DNA of 64,000 nt from Streptomyces sp. WMMC500 (lineage in GTDB: Bacteria; Actinomycetota; Actinomycetes; Streptomycetales; Streptomycetaceae). The stretch lies in contig NZ_CP114905.1 in the NCBI RefSeq assembly GCF_027497195.1, forward strand, positions 1,178,001 through 1,242,000. The letters run 5' to 3'. Shown here one piece after another: positions 1-8,675 of this stretch; position 1 is the first letter of the stretch, and every line of letters starts with the position of its first letter. Both the position numbers and the translations under genes were made by a program. The notes under the pieces are model-generated. The model was not told the origin of the DNA. It was given only the letters and a program-made list of their open reading frames with translations, and did no database searches.

Positions 1-107
1 CCGTGCTCGCACCCTTGACCGGTCCGGCGGACCCTTCTAGCGTGTGGCCGGCCTACCGACCGTTGTTCGGCATATCGAGCGATACTTCGTCGTCGAGAGG
101 ACCCGAC

Positions 108-1472
108 GTGAAGCGCGTACGCGCCCGTTCCCGTGTCTGGATACCGTTCCTCCTGGCCCTCTCGGCGATCCAGGCGGCGATTCCCGGAGCCGCCGCCGAC
201 GCGCCGCCTTCCCGGGCTTTCGGCCCCACCCTCGACGAGCGGCTGGACAAGGCCGCCGACGCGCTCACCGTCTGGGACGCCGACGACGTCCGCGGCAACC
301 TCACCCTGCCGGACCGGGGCCTCCACGGCGCCCGCGTCTCCTGGGAGTCCACCGCCCCCTCGACCGTCTCCCGGAGCGGCGAGGTGCGCCGCCCCGCCCA
401 CGGCGAGCGCTCCGCCCCGGTGACCCTCACGGCCGTGGTCAGGCTCGGGGACCACCGAACCGAGCGCCGCTTCGAGCTCACGGTGCGCCCGCTACCGGAG
501 AAGCGAGCGCTGAAGGGCTACTTCTTCCCCTACTTCGCCGGGGAACAGTACGCAGACGGCGAGCAGATCTACTTCGCCGCCAGCCGCGGCAACGACCCGC
601 TGCACTGGGACGACCTGAACGGCGGCCGGTCGGTCCTGACCTCCTCCCTGGGCGAGAAGGGCGTACGCGACCCGTTCGTCATCCGCTCTCCCGAGGGCGA
701 CAAGTTCTACCTCCTCGCCACCGACCTCCGGATCCACGGCGGGCAGGGCTGGGACCACGCGACGAGACACGGCAGCAAGCACCTCGAGGTCTGGGAGTCC
801 ACCGACCTGGTCCACTGGTCCGAGCAGCGCCACGTGCGGGTCTCCGCCGATACCGCGGGCATGACCTGGGCGCCCGAGGCCACGTACGACGATCGGCTCG
901 GCGCCTACGTCGTCTACTGGGCGTCGAACCTCTACCGCGCCGACGACCCGGACCACGAGGAGACCGTCAACACCCGCCTGATGTACGCCACCACCCGCGA
1001 CTTCCGCACGTTCTCCAAGCCGCGCGTCTGGAAGGACACCGGCGCCAACTCCATCGACGCCACCGTCGTCCGCGACGGGAGGCACTACTACCGCTTCAGC
1101 ACGGACGACGGCGTCATCGGTTCCTGCACCGCCGACATCGTCCTCGAACGCTCCACGTCCCTCACCGCGGTCGACCTGCCCGGGACCGGGCAACGGAACT
1201 GGGAGCTGGTGGACGACTGCCTCAGGACCGATTTCGGCATGGGCTGGCTGGAGGGCCCGACGGCCTTCAAGTCGAACACCGAGGACCGCTGGTACGCCTT
1301 CATGGACGAGTCCTCCGGCCGCGGATACACGCCCTTCACCACCCGTGAACTGGACGATCCGGACTGGAGCATCCCCGACGACTACGACATGCCCGCCAGG
1401 CCCCGCCACGGCACGGTACTCCCGGTCACCAAGGCCGAACTGAACCGCATCCGAGCCGCGTTCCCGGAGTGA
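108..1472 (+). CDS. secreted family-43-like glycoside hydrolase
   Basis: 454 aa. I chose the GTG at 108 because a GAGAGG ribosome site precedes it and because the protein then starts with a clean signal peptide (KRVRARSRV, a hydrophobic stretch at about 10-25, then an AAA-DA cleavage region). Residues 41-130 look like an atrophied bacterial Ig-like domain (LDERLDKAADALTVWDADDV, then strands ending in ELTVRPLP). Residues 135-454 look like a five-bladed propeller of the GH43/GH62 arabinofuranosidase-xylosidase type (DPFVIRS, TWAPEATYD, SIDATVVRDG, WLEGPTAFK). The acidic residues in DPFV, APE and EGP fit the catalytic triad of that clan. Probably acts outside the cell on plant polysaccharide. 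The exact substrate cannot be read from the sequence. Confidence 0.8.
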   Translation: MKRVRARSRVWIPFLLALSAIQAAIPGAAADAPPSRAFGPTLDERLDKAADALTVWDADDVRGNLTLPDRGLHGARVSWESTAPSTVSRSGEVRRPAHGERSAPVTLTAVVRLGDHRTERRFELTVRPLPEKRALKGYFFPYFAGEQYADGEQIYFAASRGNDPLHWDDLNGGRSVLTSSLGEKGVRDPFVIRSPEGDKFYLLATDLRIHGGQGWDHATRHGSKHLEVWESTDLVHWSEQRHVRVSADTAGMTWAPEATYDDRLGAYVVYWASNLYRADDPDHEETVNTRLMYATTRDFRTFSKPRVWKDTGANSIDATVVRDGRHYYRFSTDDGVIGSCTADIVLERSTSLTAVDLPGTGQRNWELVDDCLRTDFGMGWLEGPTAFKSNTEDRWYAFMDESSGRGYTPFTTRELDDPDWSIPDDYDMPARPRHGTVLPVTKAELNRIRAAFPE

Positions 1473-1604
1473 AGTCGCGTCGTCGAAGTACCGGGCGCAG
1501 AGGTCGCCGAGGCTCCCGGCTCCTTGAGCTGCCGCTGGTCGTCCGAGTTCCTGAGTCGTGACCACCCTGGACTTGCCGGGGTCCGCTCGGGTCGGAGGGT
1601 GCAC

Positions 1605-2738
1605 TTGTTCACGCGACTGCGTGCGTTCCGAGTCAGGTCCGCACTGGCCCGGGCCGTGCGACAGGAGAGCGAGGGCGACCAGCGCGGGGCGCTGCGCGGC
1701 TTTCGCTGGGTGGTCGAGCACGGACGCGGCGTCGGCGGCATCGACACCCGGGTGGCAGCGACCGGCGGCGCGTACCGGGCGCTGCAGGCGATGCACTCGC
1801 GCGCCCCTGCCGCGGCGCGGGAGGGGCTGCAGGCGGAGCTGGACGAGGCGCGCACCGCGGCGCTGCGCGCCCTCCTCGGCCGGGGCGGGCTGTACCGCGA
1901 GTGGGGCCGGCTCGCCGAGGCCCAACGCGACTTCCGCAGCGTCGTCGACGAGCGCGCGGGCACCCTGTCCGGGGATGCCGCCCACCAACTCGCCGAGATG
2001 ATCGACGACGCCCGCGGCAACCGGCGCCATGACCGCTACCCCGTCACCGCCCACGACCGCGGCCAGCCGCGCCGCATCCACACCCCCGCGGTCGGCCCCG
2101 ACTCCGCCGCGAACCTCCGGGCGCTCGGCTACGCCACCGAGGCCGACGCCCGCACCGCCGCCATCCGCCTGTGCCTCACCGCCCTGCGCCACCCCACCGC
2201 GCTCTTCGAGCGCCACGGCGTCTCCGCACTCCTCGCCCAGCTCCTGGAGGACGACGGCGACGCCGCCGGCGCGACGGCAGCCCACGCCCACCGGGAGATA
2301 CCGCTCCTGCTCGACGCGGCCCTGAGCGCCGCGGACCACAACTACGCGCATTCCCGGGCCCAGCAGTTCGCCCCGTACGTGATCGCCCGGCTGCGCCACG
2401 CCGAGACCGTCGAGCACCTGCGCTGGTCCACCCTCAGCCTGCCGCACCCGCCGGGCTCGTACTGGACGGGATACCTGCTGCGCACCGGCGAGCGGCTGCT
2501 CTTCCTGGAGGACTTCTTCTACCCGCACCTGCGAGACGATGACGGACAGCCGCCGGCGTACGAGGTGCTGGCGGTCGACCGCGCGCACGCGCGGGGCACG
2601 TTCTCCGCGAACGAGCACGGTGTCATCCGCTGGCACCTCACCTTCGGGACCGCCGCGGACGGCACGGCGGCCCGGCAGGGCGAGGTCTACGTGACCCTGG
2701 GCAAGGACGCCGGCCCGTGGCGCGAGGCGATCTCCTAG
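1605..2738 (+). CDS. uncharacterised helical protein
   Basis: 377 aa if it starts at the TTG at 1605, which has GGAGGG at 1594-1599 with five bases of spacing. A longer reading from 1524 is open but has no ribosome site. The N-terminal half is rich in Ala, Arg and Glu with repeated helical pairs (ALRGFRWVVEH, YREWGRLAEAQRDFRSVV) that recall tetratricopeptide-type helices. The C-terminal third (YWTGYLLRTGERLLFLEDFFYP, HGVIRWHLTFGT) looks beta-rich. There is no signal peptide or membrane segment. I recognise no family. It lies between a glycosidase and the convergent PKS operon. Confidence 0.6.
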   Translation: MFTRLRAFRVRSALARAVRQESEGDQRGALRGFRWVVEHGRGVGGIDTRVAATGGAYRALQAMHSRAPAAAREGLQAELDEARTAALRALLGRGGLYREWGRLAEAQRDFRSVVDERAGTLSGDAAHQLAEMIDDARGNRRHDRYPVTAHDRGQPRRIHTPAVGPDSAANLRALGYATEADARTAAIRLCLTALRHPTALFERHGVSALLAQLLEDDGDAAGATAAHAHREIPLLLDAALSAADHNYAHSRAQQFAPYVIARLRHAETVEHLRWSTLSLPHPPGSYWTGYLLRTGERLLFLEDFFYPHLRDDDGQPPAYEVLAVDRAHARGTFSANEHGVIRWHLTFGTAADGTAARQGEVYVTLGKDAGPWREAIS

Positions 2739-2811
2739 TCGTACCGGCCCACCGCCACGCCGCGGGTGGCCGGTGCGGACGAACACCGTGGCGAGCGTGC
2801 TGCCCACCGGG

Positions 2812-3840
2812 TCACGTCCCTGCCGGATGCGCGAGCGCGTCGACGGTCGCGGCGAACAACCACGGCATCCGCTGCGCCGCGGGCACCAGCGCCGCACGGA
2901 CCGGGGGCATCCTCGTCGCACCGAGCAGCGCCCGGGTCAGCCAGCGATAGCGCCGAGTGATTCGCCGCCACTCCCGTTCGTAGGCCGTCAGGTCGCCGCT
3001 GACGACTGCCCGCACCGCCGCCGACGCCTGTGCGAGCGCCAGCGCGATGCCCTCGCCGGTCAGTGCGTCCACGTAGCCGGCCGCATCGCCGACGAGCAGC
3101 ACCCGGCCGGCCGTGCGCGCGCTCGCGGCCTGGCGGAGCGGGCCCGCCCCGCGCACCGGCCCGGCGGTCCCGACTCCGGCCAGCCGCTCCCGCAACTCGG
3201 GGAAGGCGGCAAGGTGGTCGTCGTACGGTCCGCGGCCGGTGGTGAGCACCGCGACGCTCACGAGGTCGTCGGCCACCGGGGTCACATAGGCCTCCGCGTC
3301 ACGGGCCCAGTGCACCTCGACGTAGTCGCTCCAGGGGGCGAGCCTGTAGTGACGCCGCAGCCCGTGCCTCAGGTGGGCTCGCTGCGGTCGGTGCAAACCC
3401 AGGGTCCGGCGGATCGGAGAGTGCAGGCCGTCGGCAGCGGCGAGGTGGCCGGTGCGGGTGCCGTCGACCACCACACCGTCGTCGTCCTGCTCGACGCGGC
3501 GCACGGTGCGCTGCTCGACCCGTACGCCCGCGGCCATCGTCACCTCGCGCAGCGCCGTGTGCAGCGCGGTACGACGCACTCCGAGACCCGGCCCCGCCCG
3601 GAAGTCGGCGTCGGCCCGGTGCGATCCGGCGACGTAGCGGATGCCCCGCAGGTCACGCCCCGGCGGGTGCACGCCGAGCGTTGCCAGGGCGGCGACGGCA
3701 CCCGGCATCAGTCCCTCGCCGCACGCCTTGTCGACGGTGCCGGCGCGCTTCTCCCAGACGGCGACGTCAAGCCCCGCCCGGGCCGCGTGCAGGGCCGTGG
3801 CGAGACCCGCGGGTCCCGCGCCGGCGATGAGCAGGTCCAT
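2812..3840 (-). CDS. FAD-dependent oxidoreductase (SrsC-like hydroxylase or geranylgeranyl-reductase type)
   Basis: 342 aa flavoprotein of the PHBH/geranylgeranyl-reductase superfamily. GAGPAG at residues 7-12 is the dinucleotide fold. The second FAD motif is GDAAGYVDALTGEGI. A short DG motif (AADGLHSPIRR) lies between them. It is the last gene of a five-gene operon, 10 bp after the ICMT-like methyltransferase. In the Streptomyces griseus srs operon the order is type III PKS, methyltransferase, flavoprotein hydroxylase, which matches genes 3-5 here. By analogy it would hydroxylate the resorcinol ring to a hydroquinone/quinone. A double-bond reductase role is the alternative. Confidence 0.75.
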   Translation of the reverse strand: MDLLIAGAGPAGLATALHAARAGLDVAVWEKRAGTVDKACGEGLMPGAVAALATLGVHPPGRDLRGIRYVAGSHRADADFRAGPGLGVRRTALHTALREVTMAAGVRVEQRTVRRVEQDDDGVVVDGTRTGHLAAADGLHSPIRRTLGLHRPQRAHLRHGLRRHYRLAPWSDYVEVHWARDAEAYVTPVADDLVSVAVLTTGRGPYDDHLAAFPELRERLAGVGTAGPVRGAGPLRQAASARTAGRVLLVGDAAGYVDALTGEGIALALAQASAAVRAVVSGDLTAYEREWRRITRRYRWLTRALLGATRMPPVRAALVPAAQRMPWLFAATVDALAHPAGT

Positions 3841-3850
3841 GCGCGCCTCC

Positions 3851-4369
3851 TCAGGTCAGCCGGGCCAGGGCGGCGTCCTCGCTGCGCATGCGGGTGGCGA
3901 GCAGGAACCCGTTCAGCACGGTGAAGACGACGGCCGTGATCCAGGCCGAGTGCACCAGCGGCAGCGCGAGCCCTTCGACGGCGACGGCCACGTAGTTCGG
4001 GTGCGACAGCCACCGGTAGGGGCCGCGGGTCACGCGTGGACTGCCGGGCACAACGATCACCCGGGTGTTCCACTGCCGGCCCAGGGTCGCGATGCACCAC
4101 CAGCGCAGCGCCTGCGAGGCCGCGACGAGCACGAGCATGGCCCACGCGAGGACCGGTGCGGTGTCCGGCCGCCGCACCCACACCTCCACGAGCGCGCCGG
4201 CGAGCAGCCCCGTGTGCAGCACCACCATGAACGGGTAGTGGCCCCGCCCGGACTCCACGCCGCCGCGCGCGATGCTCCACGCGGCGTTGCGCTGGGACAC
4301 GGCCAGTTCGGCGACCCGCTCCAGGCCGACGGCCAGGACCAGGGCGGTGAACAGGACCTCGCCGCTCAC
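3851..4369 (-). CDS. isoprenylcysteine carboxyl methyltransferase-family protein
   Basis: 172 aa integral membrane protein with about four hydrophobic segments. The ICMT/PEMT signature near the C-terminus is clear: GPYRWLSHPNYVAVAVEGLALPL, the S-adenosylmethionine-binding RHPxY-type region. The GTG start at 4369 overlaps the stop of the PKS gene, and the PKS tail supplies GGAGGTGAGAG as ribosome site, so the two are translationally coupled. SrsB of the S. griseus alkylresorcinol operon belongs to this family and O-methylates the phenolic product. The same role is the simplest reading here. Confidence 0.8.
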   Translation of the reverse strand: MSGEVLFTALVLAVGLERVAELAVSQRNAAWSIARGGVESGRGHYPFMVVLHTGLLAGALVEVWVRRPDTAPVLAWAMLVLVAASQALRWWCIATLGRQWNTRVIVVPGSPRVTRGPYRWLSHPNYVAVAVEGLALPLVHSAWITAVVFTVLNGFLLATRMRSEDAALARLT

Positions 4370-5454
4370 CTCTCACCTCCGGGGGCACGCAGGAGCACGA
4401 GTTCAGAGCAGAAGCCGGGGCCCATGGCCAGCATGAGCCCGTGGGATCCGGGCGGGGGCGGGCGGTGGGCGAGCGTGTCCGCCATGACGTGCAGCACCGA
4501 GGCGGAGGACAGGTTGCCTATCCGGCGCAGCGAGTCCCAGGTCACGCTGAGGGCATCCCGCTCGACGCCGAGGGCGCCCTGCAGAGCCTCCAGGACCTTG
4601 GGACCGCCGGGGTGTGCGACGTACCAGCCGAGGTCGTCGCCCGTCAGTCCGTGGTCGGCGAGGAAGCCGCGGACGTCCTCGCCGACGTACTGGCGCACCA
4701 GGTCGGGGACCGAGGAGTCGAGCACGATCCTGAAGCCGCCGGAACCGATGTCCCAGCCCATCGCACGCTCCGTTTCGGGGTAGAGACGGCTGCGCGAGGC
4801 GAGCACCTCGGGGCGGGCGGGGTCGTCGGACTGCGCCAGCGGGTGTTCGGGGCCGACGGCGACCACCGCCGCGGCACCGTCCCCGAACAGACCGCTTGCC
4901 ACGAGGTTGGCGAACGAGGTGTCGTCACGCTGGAGCGTGAGCGAACACAGTTCGACCGACATCAGCACCGCGACCCCGTCCGGCCTGCCGCGCAGCAGGT
5001 CGTGCAGACGGGCGACGCCGGCTGCGCCGGCGACGCAGCCGAGGCCGACGAGGGGCAGGCGCACCACGTCGGGGCGCAGCCCGATCTCCGCCGCGACGCG
5101 GGCTTCGAGCGAGGGTACGGCCAGGCCGGTGACCGTGCACGACACGATGTAGTCGACGTCGGCCGAGGTGAGACCGACGTCCTTGAGCGCTTCGACCACC
5201 GCGCGACCGCCGAGTTCGACGCCGGCCCGGATGAAGACGTCGTTCGACCGGCCGAAGTCCCCGAGCCGGGCGTACTCCTCCAGCGGGAGCACGCTGTGCC
5301 GGAACTCGACGCAGGCGTTGCGGTGCAACCGCTCGACGACGCGGCGATCGAGCGTGCCCTCGACCAGCGTGGTGGCGAATGACTCGGTGATCTCCTCCTG
5401 CCGGTGGCGGTGCTCGGGCAGGACGCCGCGAACGCTGAGGACGCGCATGGTCAT
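4366..5454 (-). CDS. type III polyketide synthase (chalcone/stilbene-synthase family)
   Basis: 362 aa. The three catalytic residues of the family are visible: Cys140 in GLGCVAGAAG, His281 in YVAHPGGPK and Asn314 in RIGNLSSAS. The C-terminal GPGFCSELVLL closes the thiolase fold. The protein condenses an acyl-CoA starter with malonyl or methylmalonyl units. Starter and chain length cannot be read from the sequence. Its neighbours (methyltransferase, flavoproteins, UbiA) argue for a resorcinol or pyrone that is methylated, oxidised and perhaps prenylated, as in SrsA-type pathways. The ATG at 5454 overlaps the stop of the upstream flavoprotein gene (ATGA). Confidence 0.9.
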   Translation of the reverse strand: MTMRVLSVRGVLPEHRHRQEEITESFATTLVEGTLDRRVVERLHRNACVEFRHSVLPLEEYARLGDFGRSNDVFIRAGVELGGRAVVEALKDVGLTSADVDYIVSCTVTGLAVPSLEARVAAEIGLRPDVVRLPLVGLGCVAGAAGVARLHDLLRGRPDGVAVLMSVELCSLTLQRDDTSFANLVASGLFGDGAAAVVAVGPEHPLAQSDDPARPEVLASRSRLYPETERAMGWDIGSGGFRIVLDSSVPDLVRQYVGEDVRGFLADHGLTGDDLGWYVAHPGGPKVLEALQGALGVERDALSVTWDSLRRIGNLSSASVLHVMADTLAHRPPPPGSHGLMLAMGPGFCSELVLLRAPGGER

Positions 5455-6632
5455 GCTGGCTCCCGGGTCAGGTCGGTCGGAGGAGCGGGGGCGACGAGCG
5501 CCCGGCCGAGGCCGAGCGCGACGGTGGGAGTGAGCCGGCCCCGGGCGAGACCCAGCTCCACGAGGTCGTCGAAGACACGCTGGTCGGCGGCCGAGGCGCG
5601 CAGCCCGGCCTCGATGATGCGCGCGCTGCGGGCGAGCCGGGCGGCCACGGCGGTGTGACGCAGGTGGGGCAGCAGGATCCGGCGGATGGTACGGGCGTGC
5701 CGCTCGCCCGCCCGTTGGGGTCGTCCGGCGGACAGGGCCGCGGCCGCGGCGCGACCGGCCGCGATGCCGGTGGCCACGGCGTAGTAGATGCCCTCGCCGG
5801 TCAGCGGGTTGACCAGGCCGGCGGCGTCGCCCGCGAGCAGCACGCGGCCGGTCAGGGGGCGCCGGCGCGCCGTCGAGAACGGCAGATGGTGCCCGACCCA
5901 GTCCCGACCGTTCCCGGCCGCGCCGGGCAGGAGTGCGTCCAAGCGTTCGAGCAACTGGCCGCGGGTCGGTGCCCTCCGGTCCGCGCGCAGCAGCTCGCCG
6001 TACCCGACGTTCGCGTGGCCGTCTCCGCGGTCGAAGGACCAGGCGTACGCCGGCAGATGGCAGGTGTCGAACTCGATGACCTGCGCGCCACGCCGCCCGG
6101 GGGCGACCGGGGCGTAACCTCGCAGTGCCAGGCCCACCGGACCGCGGGGCCGGCCGAGCGCGCGCCGGACGGCCGAGTGGGCGCCGTCGGCGCCGACGAC
6201 GACCGCGGCGGAGATCTCGTCGTCCAGGACCACTGCGTCGGTGTGCTGCCGCAGCTCACGTACCCGGTGCCGCAGAAGCCGGGCGCCTGCGGCGATCGCG
6301 GCGTCGACCAGCCGGGCGTCGAGGACCCGGCGCGGTACCACCCACGCGGGTCGGTCCATCCGCCGCTCGACGGTCAAGCCTCCCCGGCCGAGGCGGAGGC
6401 GCTCGACCGGGACCCGGTCGTCGACGAGGCCGCTGACGCCTACCTCCGCGAGGAGGTCGAGGACGTGCGGGGCCACCCCGTCGCCGCAGGCCTTGTCCCG
6501 CGGGAAGTCCGCCCGGTCCAGGAGGGCGACGCGCAGCCTCGCGTCGGCGCGCAGTGCGCCCACGGCAGCGGCGGCGCCGGCCGGTCCCGCACCGACCACC
6601 GCGAGGTCCCAGTGAGTGGGTGCCGGCGCCAT
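5451..6632 (-). CDS. geranylgeranyl-reductase-family flavoprotein
   Basis: 393 aa. FAD fold GAGPAG near residue 15, a CGDGV segment after DKAC, and the second FAD motif GDAAGLVNPLTGEGIYYA. This is the pattern of digeranylgeranylglycerophospholipid reductase/menaquinone reductase-like proteins. The ATG at 6632 overlaps the TGA of the UbiA gene, and its own stop overlaps the PKS start, so all three are coupled. Next to a UbiA prenyltransferase, a reductase of an isoprenoid side chain is plausible, as is ring oxidation. It is not a close duplicate of the operon's other flavoprotein. Confidence 0.75.
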   Translation of the reverse strand: MAPAPTHWDLAVVGAGPAGAAAAVGALRADARLRVALLDRADFPRDKACGDGVAPHVLDLLAEVGVSGLVDDRVPVERLRLGRGGLTVERRMDRPAWVVPRRVLDARLVDAAIAAGARLLRHRVRELRQHTDAVVLDDEISAAVVVGADGAHSAVRRALGRPRGPVGLALRGYAPVAPGRRGAQVIEFDTCHLPAYAWSFDRGDGHANVGYGELLRADRRAPTRGQLLERLDALLPGAAGNGRDWVGHHLPFSTARRRPLTGRVLLAGDAAGLVNPLTGEGIYYAVATGIAAGRAAAAALSAGRPQRAGERHARTIRRILLPHLRHTAVAARLARSARIIEAGLRASAADQRVFDDLVELGLARGRLTPTVALGLGRALVAPAPPTDLTREPA

Positions 6633-7465
6633 CAGCCGGCCACGAGCAGCACGACGTCGAGCAGGGCGACGGCCACCGCGGCCCGGAAGGGGCCGCGCCC
6701 CCGGGCGACCAGCGTGAGCACCGCGAGGACGATCACCACTGTAAGGGCCGCCCCCGCCCACGCCGGGGGGCTACCGGCGGGACCGAACACGGCGATCAGC
6801 GAGGCGGCGGGCAGCAACACGGCGGCCAGGACGCGGGAGAGGCGTCCGCCGAGCCTGTGCGGCAGGCTGTGGACGCCCGTGCGTGCGTCGTCGGCGAGGT
6901 CGGGCAGCGCGTTGAGCAGATGCGCCCCGACGCCGAGCACGGCCCCGGCAGCGGTCATCCACAGCGGTGCCCAGACCGGGGTGGGGCCGGCGAGGGTGAC
7001 GATCGACGGCAGCGCCCCGAAGCCACTGGCGTAGGGCACCCAGGACCACGAGGTGGCCTTGAGCCCGAGGTTGTACACATGGCCCGCGCCGGTGCCGAGG
7101 GCGACGTTGACCAGCGCGCTGCGCCAGCCGGAGAGCGCGGACAGGACGAGGAGGGCGAGCGCGGCCGCGACCATGGCACGCACCACCCAGCCGACCGGGA
7201 GGGCGCCGGTGGCCAGGGGCTTGTCGGTGCGGCCGACGGCACGGTCGCGAAAGAGGTCACGCAGGTCGTTGCCCCAGCCGATCGTCAACTGACCGGTCAG
7301 CACCGCTCCGGTGACGACGACGGCGTCGAGCGGACGCAGGTCCTCGCGGAGCGCGAGCAGGCCCGCGACGGCGGTGACAGCCAGGGCGGGCCCGCCGTGA
7401 GCGGCGGCGAGCAGCGCGGACACGCGCGACTGTCCGGGGCGCGCCGGAGCGGCATGGGTGGTCAC
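6632..7465 (-). CDS. UbiA-family prenyltransferase
   Basis: 277 aa from a GTG at 7465 that overlaps the stop of the upstream remnant (GTGA). Both aspartate-rich motifs of the family are present: NDLRDLFRDRAVGRTDKP in the first half and LPDLADDARTGVHSLP in the second, which bind Mg-diphosphate. There are about eight hydrophobic segments, so it is membrane-bound. The family transfers an isoprenyl chain to an aromatic or lipid acceptor. As first gene of the PKS operon it suggests that the resorcinol product is prenylated. This extends the three-gene srs-type layout. Confidence 0.85.
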   Translation of the reverse strand: MTTHAAPARPGQSRVSALLAAAHGGPALAVTAVAGLLALREDLRPLDAVVVTGAVLTGQLTIGWGNDLRDLFRDRAVGRTDKPLATGALPVGWVVRAMVAAALALLVLSALSGWRSALVNVALGTGAGHVYNLGLKATSWSWVPYASGFGALPSIVTLAGPTPVWAPLWMTAAGAVLGVGAHLLNALPDLADDARTGVHSLPHRLGGRLSRVLAAVLLPAASLIAVFGPAGSPPAWAGAALTVVIVLAVLTLVARGRGPFRAAVAVALLDVVLLVAG

Positions 7466-7698
7466 GGGAGACGCCGCACCACGAACGCGCCCCGGTGGAC
7501 GGTGTCGCCGAGCGCGCCGAGTGCGTCGTGGCAGGCATCGGTGCTGAGGTCCACCGAGCGCCGGTCGGCTCCCCGGCTGTCGGGACCCTCGGGCAGCCGC
7601 CGGGCCAGGTCTGCGAGGTCGTGCGTACCCTCGGCATGCAGACGTTGTACGACGACGGAACCGAAGTTCCCGGTCGCCTCGGTAATCACGACGCGCAT
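7462..7698 (-). pseudogene. 5' fragment of an NAD-dependent epimerase/dehydratase
   Basis: 78 aa starting MRVVITEATGNFGS, the Rossmann start of an extended-SDR (NAD-dependent epimerase) protein, and readable to about DALGALGDTVH. The rest of the normal 300-residue protein is missing; the last residues (RGAFVVRRLP) do not look like the family. The usual GATGxxG motif has a Glu in place of Gly. Its stop overlaps the UbiA start, so it may still be translated and may couple the operon, but it cannot be an active enzyme. Confidence 0.65.
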
Positions 7699-7779
7699 GC
7701 AGATCGGATGCCCCATCGCTCCTTGGCTCACACGGAACGCTCGGCATCCGGCGGACGTTGCGTCACCCGGCCGGTGTCC

Positions 7780-7858
7780 CGCGCACGGTACGTCGACCCG
7801 GCCGACACCGCCCTCGGCCACCGCGACATCGCCCGCTGGAACCCGCCGCAGGACTGCG
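7780..7858 (+). pseudogene. serine recombinase remnant (middle part)
   Basis: A short stretch reads DPADTALGHRDIARWNPP, which matches the segment before the zinc-ribbon region of large serine recombinases in Streptomyces (DPANTxLGHRxVxRWN). It lies between the truncated epimerase and the truncated S14 gene, so it probably marks the deletion that removed both 3' ends. Other pieces of the same recombinase type lie at 26388-26801 and 60987-61648. Confidence 0.55.
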
Positions 7859-7924
7859 CGCGGCGTAGCGGGCGACGACGGCCCGCCGCCGCTCGTTCTT
7901 CGCGATCTTGCTGGTCTTCGCCAT
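7859..7924 (-). pseudogene. rpsN: 5' fragment of zinc-free ribosomal protein S14 gene
   Basis: Only the first 22 codons remain: [20 protein letters not shown] is the canonical start of the zinc-independent S14 paralogue. The reading then departs from the family and enters recombinase-like sequence. The ATG overlaps the TGA of the L28 gene (ATGA), so the original order L28-S14 of zinc-starvation ribosomal operons is preserved up to the break. The strain must rely on another S14 copy. Confidence 0.75.
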
Positions 7925-8160
7925 CAGATCTTCTCCCCCCGGGCGCGCATCCGCGCCACCGCGCTCTCGATGCCCATGACGTCGATGGCCTTGATGCCCT
8001 TGGCACTCAGCGTCAGCCGGACGTACCGGCGCTCGCTGGGCAGCCAGTAGCGCTTGCGCTGGATGTTGGGGTCGAAGCGCCGGCGGGTGCGGCGGTGGGA
8101 GTGGGAGACGTTGTTACCTAAACCGGGCGTGCGCCCCGTCATCTGGCATCGGGCAGACAT
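7924..8160 (-). CDS. rpmB: 50S ribosomal protein L28, zinc-free paralogue
   Basis: 78 aa, starting [20 protein letters not shown] and ending in the usual R-rich L28 tail ([19 protein letters not shown]). It has one Cys only, where the zinc-binding form carries two CxxC pairs, so it is the C-minus paralogue that replaces the zinc form when zinc is short. It is transcribed away from the L33 gene across a Zur-box-like site. Confidence 0.9.
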   Translation of the reverse strand: MSARCQMTGRTPGLGNNVSHSHRRTRRRFDPNIQRKRYWLPSERRYVRLTLSAKGIKAIDVMGIESAVARMRARGEKI

Positions 8161-8203
8161 GGACGGCCCCTCCGATCGGTTGGGCCTGTGGTTGCGGGTT
8201 ACA

Positions 8204-8224
8204 TGAAAATGAAAACCGTTACGA
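8204..8224. promoter_or_regulatory. Zur-box-like site between rpmB and rpmG
   Basis: TGAAAACCGTTACGA at 8210-8224 matches 11 of 15 bases of the actinobacterial Zur box TGAAAATCGTTTTCA. It lies between the divergent L28 and L33 genes, where Zur boxes are found in other actinobacteria. The same AATGAAAACCGTT core recurs inverted at 23842-23852. Confidence 0.65.
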
Positions 8225-8239
8225 TGTATGCTGCAGGGC

Positions 8240-8404
8240 ATGGCCAGCAACGAACTCCGCCCGGTGATCAAGCTCCGCTCCACCGCCGGCACCGGCTACA
8301 CCTACGTCACCCGCAAGAACCGCCGGAACCACCCCGACCGGCTGCACCTGCGCAAGTACGACCCCGTCGTCCGCCGCCACGTGCTCTTCCGCGAAGAGCG
8401 CTGA
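8240..8404 (+). CDS. rpmG: 50S ribosomal protein L33, zinc-free paralogue
   Basis: 54 aa ([20 protein letters not shown]...). It has the L33 fold sequence [14 protein letters not shown] and [16 protein letters not shown] but no cysteine at all, so it is the zinc-independent form. It starts a plus-strand run L33-L31-CobW-S18-L32 and sits about 15 bases after the Zur-box-like site. Confidence 0.92.
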   Translation: MASNELRPVIKLRSTAGTGYTYVTRKNRRNHPDRLHLRKYDPVVRRHVLFREER

Positions 8405-8419
8405 AGGGAGCCACCCGGC

Positions 8420-8674
8420 ATGCAGCCCGGCATCCACCCCTCCTACGGCCCCGTCGTCTTCCGCGACCGGGCCGCGAACTTCGCCTTCCTCACCCGCTCC
8501 ACCGCCACCAGCGAGAAGACCGTCGAGTGGGAGGACGGCCACACCTACCCCGTCATCGACGTGGAGATCTCCTCCGCCAGCCACCCCTTCTACACCGGCC
8601 GGAGCAAGGTGCTGGACACCGCCGGCCGCGTCGAGCGGTTCGAGCGCCGCTACGCCCGCCACCAGGAGCGCTGA
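8420..8674 (+). CDS. rpmE2: 50S ribosomal protein L31 type B
   Basis: 84 aa. [31 protein letters not shown] and [16 protein letters not shown] are diagnostic for type B L31. The CxxC zinc site of type A is absent. AAGGGAG precedes the ATG. It follows L33 by 15 bp in the same operon and would replace zinc-bound L31 during zinc shortage. Confidence 0.93.
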   Translation: MQPGIHPSYGPVVFRDRAANFAFLTRSTATSEKTVEWEDGHTYPVIDVEISSASHPFYTGRSKVLDTAGRVERFERRYARHQER

Positions 8675-8675
8675 G

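Noticed and set aside
492..2921. 809-codon open frame on the minus strand opposite the glycosidase and the unknown protein
   Set aside because: It is the antisense shadow of two plus-strand genes: Gly/Val/Arg-rich, no start signal, no family motifs.
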